Shown one piece after another: positions 5,501 to 9,306 of a stretch of 9,306 nt of DNA (within the stretch, counting starts at the first letter, position 1; each line of letters opens with the position of its first letter). The notes beneath the pieces were generated by a model that ran no database searches, was not told the DNA's origin, and saw nothing but the letters and a program-made list of their open reading frames with translations. Position numbers and translations under genes: made by a program. Source of the stretch: Deltaproteobacteria bacterium. Its GTDB lineage: Bacteria; Desulfobacterota; DSM-4660; Desulfatiglandales; Desulfatiglandaceae. Where the stretch lies: NCBI GenBank assembly GCA_019314425.1, contig JAFCZI010000067.1, forward strand, positions 1-9,306, in the 5' to 3' direction.

Positions 5501-7775
5501 GTAAAATATTACGCCAGAGGCTTCGGCTATGGGCTCCCAGGTTGAGCGGGTCCATCATTTTTTCCGCGTCTTCAAGGGAACCTACGAGGGGTTTTCCCTG
5601 AAAAACATCGGTCAGGTTATGGTTGCGTTTGAGAAATCCGGCCCTTTCCAGCCAGGCGACGGCGGCTTTGACTTTCGTGTCCCTGGATTCCGGGCTCAGT
5701 TCATGCAGGTCCGCCAGATCCTCATCCCGTACCAGCTCGTCACTGGTGACAACAATTTCGCCTTTCGGGTTTCTTTTCTTGCGCCGCAGGGCACGCAGGA
5801 TGCGCGCGATTTCCTTTTGTTTGACTTCCGAGAACGCACCCATCCAGAACTGCCGGTTTACATCCTCCGGGTCGTATAAAAGGATGCAGCGGGCCGGTTT
5901 CAGGTCCCGTCCGGCCCGCCCGGCCTCCTGGATATAATTTTCAAGGGAGCCGGGAATATCATAGTGCAACACAAGCCTGATATTCTCTTTGTCGATGCCC
6001 ATGCCGAACGCGTTGGTGGCACAGATCACCGGTACCTCTCCGGCGACAAACAGATCGATGATTTCGCGCTTTACCCCAGCGTCCAATCCGGCATGAAACG
6101 CCTCTGCAACCACCCCCTGCTGAAGCAGAAAGTCCCTGATCTCCTCCGTACCGGCCCGCGTCGCCGCATAGACGATGACGCCCGCCGGCTCATCCGTTCC
6201 ATCCAGTTCTTCCGCGATAATATCATGGGTTTTCTCAAACTTTTCTGCCGGGGATACCAGGATCACGTCAAAGGAGAGGTTCTCCCGTTCAATGCCCCCT
6301 GCGTACAGGCGAAGGGGTTGGGCCAGTTCTTCCTGAAAGTGGATCTTGATTTCCTCGATGACGCTGGTCTTCGCGGTGGCGGTAAAGCAGCAGACCGGCG
6401 GCATCGGCTGATTCTGCTCCTTGGCGAACTCCCGAATGAAGCGGGCCGCATACAGATAGTCCGGCCTGAAATCATGCCCCCACTTGGACAAGCAGTGCGC
6501 TTCATCGAACACCCAGCAGCCGATCTCCCGTTGTTTCAAAACGTTTCTGATGCTGATGCTGCGAAGTTGCTCGGGGGAAATATACAAAATGGCGGTGTCT
6601 CCCATCCTGATTCTCTCAAACACTTCGCCCCGTTCCGGCGGGGTTTGGAGTCCGGAGACGGCTTCGGCAAACAGGGTTCCGGTCTTTTTGATCAGGTTGT
6701 CCACCTGGTCCTTCATTAAAGCCTGAAGCGGGGAAATAACGACTGTCAAAGCCCCGCGTCGCCAATAACGCACCAGTGCCGGCAACTGATAGCAAAGAGA
6801 TTTACCGCCACCGGTAGGCAAAATCCCCAGTAAAGGATTGTCGTCCATGCAACTCAGGACAATTGCCTTTTGCAAGCTTTCGCCTTGCTCGGTTCGGGGC
6901 TTTTCACGAAACGATGAATAACCGAAAAAGCGACTCAGTTGTCCCTCAGGATCATGGTTTTCCATGCAGTAACGGCACGCCGAACTGCCACAGGATTTTT
7001 CACGCAGTGTCTTAATGAGGGCTGGTATTTCCGGAAATCGGTATCTTACCCAGGGGGGCAGCACCGAGTTACCGCCGGCCACTTGCAGCCATGCCATGCA
7101 ATACGCGGCTGCCGGCCGCCTTACTGCGTTTTCCAGTACGTCGGGAATGGTTTGCCTGACCGCGTTATGGCATACGATTCCGGCGGTCTGTTCCATAAAA
7201 CATTCGATTGCCGCTTCAGGGGTTTGGATCACATGGGTCGTCATTCCGAAAAAAATTGTCGAAAGTCCCATTCCGGAAAAGGTATTGAAAACGCTGTCTT
7301 CGAAGCAGAAGCGATAAAAATCGATAATTGACGGTTTTTTCTCTGCCAGGGTAATGAAACGCTTCCACTGGTCCGAAAATACGGAAGCGGCCAGCTTTGC
7401 ATCCTCAACGGGGTTGTTGATGGAAGCGCTGACCAGCTTGTAGTTCTTAACCAGGCGGTGATATGGATTTTCAGGAAAAGCGAGGGGTGACAGGTAAAGG
7501 GTATCAATCACCGGCTTTTTGAGGATTTTGAGCCATGGCGATACGGCTTTCAGGACTGGGAAATCATGGCCCAGCAGGTTGTGGCCTAAGATAAAGTCAG
7601 CGTTTTGGGCCAGAACGTCGAGTTGTTCCAGTACAGCCTTTGATCCGGCCCTTTCGGTTCTTTCGAATACTTGACCGTTTAAAACGGCGCCCACGTGCCT
7701 GATTTTGCCGGTCCGTGTTGTCTCCAGATCAAGCAGCAATGTGCGGGTCATCAATTCAGGGAAACTTATGTTCAT
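2550..7775 (-). CDS. Giant exonuclease-RecQ-UvrD triple-fusion DNA helicase
   Basis: A 1741-residue uninterrupted protein with three enzymatic modules. (1) DEDD-type 3'-5' exonuclease-like domain, about 12-135: DLET (D16, E18), GHNLLGHD (D71), DTL (D91) and VEDA (D125). The histidine expected before the last Asp in DEDDh enzymes is Asn120. (2) RecQ-type SF2 helicase, about 282-640: PTGGGKS (320-326), SPLQALMKDQVD, DEAH (424-427), KWGHDFRPDY, TATA (465-468), FGMGIDK (590-596) and QEAGRAGRD (616-624). The RecQ four-Cys zinc site after the motor is absent, but C262, C267, C270 and H274 cluster just before it. (3) Linker of about 470 residues, including a winged-helix-like stretch (700-718). (4) UvrD/Rep-type SF1 helicase, about 1115-1590: NPVQISAV, AGPGSGKT (1134-1141), VDEYQD (1257-1262), GDDDQNIYTFRG, ENYRSS, TIHAAKGMEF (1540-1549) and YVAMTRARE. 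A C-terminal unit (about 1650-1741) is unassigned. Both motors belong to families that move 3'-5' on DNA, so a role in repair or recombination is inferred. Start ATG 7775 lacks a clear Shine-Dalgarno; ATG 7751 (residue 9) is an alternative. Confidence 0.93.
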   Translation of the reverse strand: MNISFPELMTRTLLLDLETTRTGKIRHVGAVLNGQVFERTERAGSKAVLEQLDVLAQNADFILGHNLLGHDFPVLKAVSPWLKILKKPVIDTLYLSPLAFPENPYHRLVKNYKLVSASINNPVEDAKLAASVFSDQWKRFITLAEKKPSIIDFYRFCFEDSVFNTFSGMGLSTIFFGMTTHVIQTPEAAIECFMEQTAGIVCHNAVRQTIPDVLENAVRRPAAAYCMAWLQVAGGNSVLPPWVRYRFPEIPALIKTLREKSCGSSACRYCMENHDPEGQLSRFFGYSSFREKPRTEQGESLQKAIVLSCMDDNPLLGILPTGGGKSLCYQLPALVRYWRRGALTVVISPLQALMKDQVDNLIKKTGTLFAEAVSGLQTPPERGEVFERIRMGDTAILYISPEQLRSISIRNVLKQREIGCWVFDEAHCLSKWGHDFRPDYLYAARFIREFAKEQNQPMPPVCCFTATAKTSVIEEIKIHFQEELAQPLRLYAGGIERENLSFDVILVSPAEKFEKTHDIIAEELDGTDEPAGVIVYAATRAGTEEIRDFLLQQGVVAEAFHAGLDAGVKREIIDLFVAGEVPVICATNAFGMGIDKENIRLVLHYDIPGSLENYIQEAGRAGRDLKPARCILLYDPEDVNRQFWMGAFSEVKQKEIARILRALRRKKRNPKGEIVVTSDELVRDEDLADLHELSPESRDTKVKAAVAWLERAGFLKRNHNLTDVFQGKPLVGSLEDAEKMMDPLNLGAHSRSLWRNILRFIINREKSHGISADSIAEALFPEKSHLLEMERKSGLTAAQIIIGALHDMADAGLLDQGIMLSATFRPKGKNNANKIFQSACDLENRLVRLLEEADPDAEDGNWVRLNIRRLNQMLNNEEYKTTPEVLRQLIKGISYDGKGFAATLGSFELRYLDRNNYQVKLQRSWHNIKKTISLRQNVASVILKTLLIMAEEQAAKDSIELTGHVQVAFSSDKLSAAIQSDMILSVQVRKILPAINRALMFLHEQKAIELQGGLAILRQAMTIRLEQMARGRYYNKGDYKPLAVHYREKRFQVHVMMRYATLALGKFAGALTLVLDYFALGRVKFINKYFSDDKELLEKATTAEFYRMIVENLRNPVQISAVGKPVEDNMLILAGPGSGKTRVIIHRCAYLLEVERIPARQLLVLCFNHSSAMELRKRLVELIGRAAKGITVATYHGAAMRLAGISIRDMANSKDSIDFEGIIRQAVQLLKGGQDIPGMEPDEMRDQLMSGYSHILVDEYQDIDQDQYELVSAIAGKSLEEENNRLTLLAVGDDDQNIYTFRGANVRFIRRFREDYDTEIIYLVENYRSSKHIIAAANALIRHNRDRMKGSHPIRINREKAPHLPGGKWAQLDPVSRGRVQIVSVHTRLHQAHYIQNEINRIRNLDPGAGWHDFAVLSRTRGPLSAVRSVFEKAACPFRATLDKGFPLHRVREVQTVLDWLMAKEKENGRASDLMADLKTDCGNRKINIWWQLIDTFLEAWREETADSTQPITRVTDRLYEFVAEKRREKVLGEGIFMSTIHAAKGMEFPHVFILDGDWRHPADSARWEEERRIMYVAMTRARETLCLLKIPDAPNPFLKEINGNFVMPFTHGGMVEESNDVDKRYEIAGLNEIYLDYAGGFPQTHPIHSRLKALTTGQRVNLLMKTGKLEIQDQNGACVGRLSKEGAGRWRERLEDILEVRVVGMLQRNRDDPDAPFHKRIKADQWEFPVLEIISTAPPI

Positions 7776-7831
7776 TTTGAATGAATATCAAAAGGATAAT
7801 CACAAAACAACTGAAAAACAATTATGGAGAC

Positions 7832-7860
7832 TTGAAACGACTGACGAAGCCTGATACGAT
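7832..7860 (+). promoter_or_regulatory. Sigma-70-type promoter for lnt
   Basis: TTGAAA (7832-7837) matches the -35 consensus at 5 of 6 positions. It is separated by exactly 17 nt from TACGAT (7855-7860), which matches the -10 at 4 of 6. TG one base upstream of the -10 (7852-7853) makes it an extended -10. Predicted transcription start is near 7867, giving a leader of about 43 nt before the lnt ATG. No comparably good promoter was found for the divergent helicase gene. Confidence 0.55.
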
Positions 7861-7885
7861 TATTGCTTTTTTTCCCATCAGGCTT
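7847..7885. repeat. Inverted repeat overlapping the lnt promoter
   Basis: AAGCCTGAT (7847-7855) and ATCAGGCTT (7877-7885) are perfect 9-bp inverted repeats separated by 21 nt. The left arm abuts the -10 box of the predicted lnt promoter and the right arm falls just downstream of the predicted start site. The centre-to-centre distance is 30 bp, close to three helical turns. That would suit a dimeric or looping regulator, but no known operator consensus is recognised. No T-tract follows either arm, so a terminator is unlikely. Confidence 0.4.
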
Positions 7886-7909
7886 ATCTTACCCCACCAT
7901 CGAGACCCA

Positions 7910-9306
7910 ATGAATACAAACACAAGAAAAAATCTCTCCCTTGCCCTGACCGGCGGCCTGTTGTTGGGTATCCCCTGGATTATTCCCTCCTTTTTCTTCC
8001 TGATCTTTATGGCCTGGGTTCCCCTCTTACAACTGGAAAAAGAGATTCACGACAACCGGGACCGTTACGCTCTGTTTAACTACGCCTTTGCCGGTTTCCT
8101 TTTGTGGAATATCCTGGGGTCCTGGTGGATTACACAGGCGCAATGGCTGGGAGGGGCACTCCTTATCCTGGCCAACGCCCTTTTGCAGGCTCTTGTCTTC
8201 TGGTCGGCAAGCCGAGTTCGAACCATTCTCAAAATTCAATTTTTCTTCCCCTTTCTGCTTCTCTGGCTGGGGTTCGAATATTTTCATAATATCTGGGATT
8301 TGGCCTGGCCCTGGTTTAACCTGGGAAACGCTCTGGTCACGGCGCCGGGGCTGATCCAATGGGTTGAGTTTACCGGTATTCGGGGGGGGAGCCTTTGGAT
8401 TATTCTGACCAATTTTGCCATCTTTAAAGCCTATGGGATCTATCAGGAAAGGGGCGTGGGCGCAACGGTCCCTCTTGGGGTTGTAACCCTTCTTTTACTG
8501 CTGGCCCCCGCCTTTTTGTCGTATCAAATCTTCCATAATATTCAACCGGGAGAGGAAACCGTCAAAATAGCCCTGATTCAGCCCAATCTGGATCCGTACA
8601 CGGAGAAATTCGTACCGGAAAATCAGGCGCGGCACATGACAGATTTTTTCAGGACGGCAGAGACCCTTATCGATGATGAAACCCAATATCTGTTCGGCCC
8701 TGAAACCCTTATTGTACAACAGATTGACGAGGAAAATCCCTCCTCGTCGCCCTACTACCGCCAATTATTGGATTTCCGGCAAAAGCACCCGCGGCTCAAT
8801 TTTCTTCTGGGCGTGAACAGCTACCGGAAGCTTAGCAACCATATCCCTCCGGGGAGCCGTTTTAACCGGGAAAAAGGGTTTTACTACGAGGCCTTTAATA
8901 CCGCGCTTTTCCTGGCGCCGGGTGCCGCCCCCCGATTCTATCACAAGACCAAACTGGTCCCCATATTCGAGCGGATGCCCTTTGTGCAATATTTTGGCTT
9001 TCTGGGAAAATTTTCTCTTGAGCTTGGCGGATACAACGGGACTTACAGCTACCGCCAGGAGAGTACCGGCTTCGAATCGTCCGACGGTTCCATCAGTATT
9101 CTGCCCATCCTTTGTTATGAATCGGTCTTCGGTCCCTACTGTGCTCAAAACCTGGTAGAAAAATTGGGTTTTATCTGCATGATCACAAACGACGGCTGGT
9201 GGAAAAATACGCCAGGCTACCGTCATCACTTCAATTTCAGCCCCATTCGTGCCATTGAATGCCGCCGGGATCTGGTCCGTGTGGCCAACAACGGTATTTC
9301 AGCCAT
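7910..9306 (+). CDS. lnt: Apolipoprotein N-acyltransferase, 3' end outside window
   Basis: An open reading frame of 465 codons with no stop before the right edge, so the C-terminus is missing. Lnt transfers an acyl chain from phospholipid to the N-terminal cysteine of periplasm-facing apolipoproteins, the last step of lipoprotein maturation in the inner membrane. The first ~210 residues contain several hydrophobic segments (about 10-40, 55-72, 82-102, 109-124, 160-172, 186-206). A nitrilase-like catalytic domain follows from about 217 (VKIALIQPN). The expected Glu-Lys-Cys triad is visible: E265 in FGPETL, K346 in YHKTKLVP and C402 in LCYES. The supporting glutamates E354 and E404 are also present, as are the late motifs TNDGWW (426-431) and VANNGISA. 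Start ATG 7910 has only weak upstream GAG. Details such as WPWFNLGN, IQWVEFTG and QPNLDPYTEKF resemble the Bacteroidota-type Lnt subfamily as I remember it. The gene is divergent from the giant helicase. Confidence 0.93.
   Translation, partial: MNTNTRKNLSLALTGGLLLGIPWIIPSFFFLIFMAWVPLLQLEKEIHDNRDRYALFNYAFAGFLLWNILGSWWITQAQWLGGALLILANALLQALVFWSASRVRTILKIQFFFPFLLLWLGFEYFHNIWDLAWPWFNLGNALVTAPGLIQWVEFTGIRGGSLWIILTNFAIFKAYGIYQERGVGATVPLGVVTLLLLLAPAFLSYQIFHNIQPGEETVKIALIQPNLDPYTEKFVPENQARHMTDFFRTAETLIDDETQYLFGPETLIVQQIDEENPSSSPYYRQLLDFRQKHPRLNFLLGVNSYRKLSNHIPPGSRFNREKGFYYEAFNTALFLAPGAAPRFYHKTKLVPIFERMPFVQYFGFLGKFSLELGGYNGTYSYRQESTGFESSDGSISILPILCYESVFGPYCAQNLVEKLGFICMITNDGWWKNTPGYRHHFNFSPIRAIECRRDLVRVANNGISA

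Noticed and set aside
5964..6719. A 251-codon open frame on the plus strand opposite the RecQ core
   Set aside because: It is antisense to the conserved RecQ motifs, has no family signature and no credible ribosome-binding site; long antisense frames are expected opposite GC-biased codon usage.
7776..7831. Promoter for the giant helicase gene
   Set aside because: AT-rich hexamers such as CATAAT and GATTAT occur on the minus strand, but none has a -35-like partner at 16-18 nt, so I do not call one.

Overview
The window reads as chromosomal DNA from a Gram-negative bacterium of roughly 50-55% GC. Lnt, an enzyme of outer-membrane lipoprotein maturation, supports the Gram-negative call. A DsrE-type sulfur-relay-like protein, the giant exonuclease-RecQ-UvrD helicase, and palindromic intergenic repeats of a kind I associate with Desulfobacterota (sulfate-reducing 'Deltaproteobacteria') make that group my best guess. 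No rRNA or other taxonomic marker is present, so this is an inference.

Layout: (1) A short J-domain protein lies on the minus strand at the left edge (10-384). (2) Divergent from it is a two-gene plus-strand operon: a DsrE/F-like protein (579-926, possibly starting at 552), then 8 bp later an RhlE-type DEAD-box RNA helicase (935-2284). (3) A 265-bp convergent spacer holds two structured elements. One is a 48-nt imperfect hairpin just after the rhlE stop, which looks like an intrinsic terminator flanked by A and T tracts. The other is a REP-like palindrome (GTTCCCACG-N5-CGTGGGAAC) 9 bp beyond the stop of the next gene. (4) A 1741-codon minus-strand gene (2550-7775) fuses a DEDD exonuclease domain, a RecQ-type SF2 helicase and a UvrD-type SF1 helicase. 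It fills more than half the window. (5) A 134-bp divergent spacer carries a convincing sigma-70 promoter with an overlapping inverted repeat, reading into (6) an apolipoprotein N-acyltransferase gene (lnt) that runs off the right edge (7910 to beyond 9306).

Functionally the genes are mixed: protein folding, RNA remodelling, DNA repair/recombination and envelope biogenesis. Only the DsrE-like/rhlE pair looks like an operon. The most unusual item is the triple fusion, which combines in one chain the exonuclease-RecQ pairing seen in human WRN with a second, unrelated helicase motor. No mobile element with a transposase, no CRISPR array and no tRNA or rRNA gene was seen.
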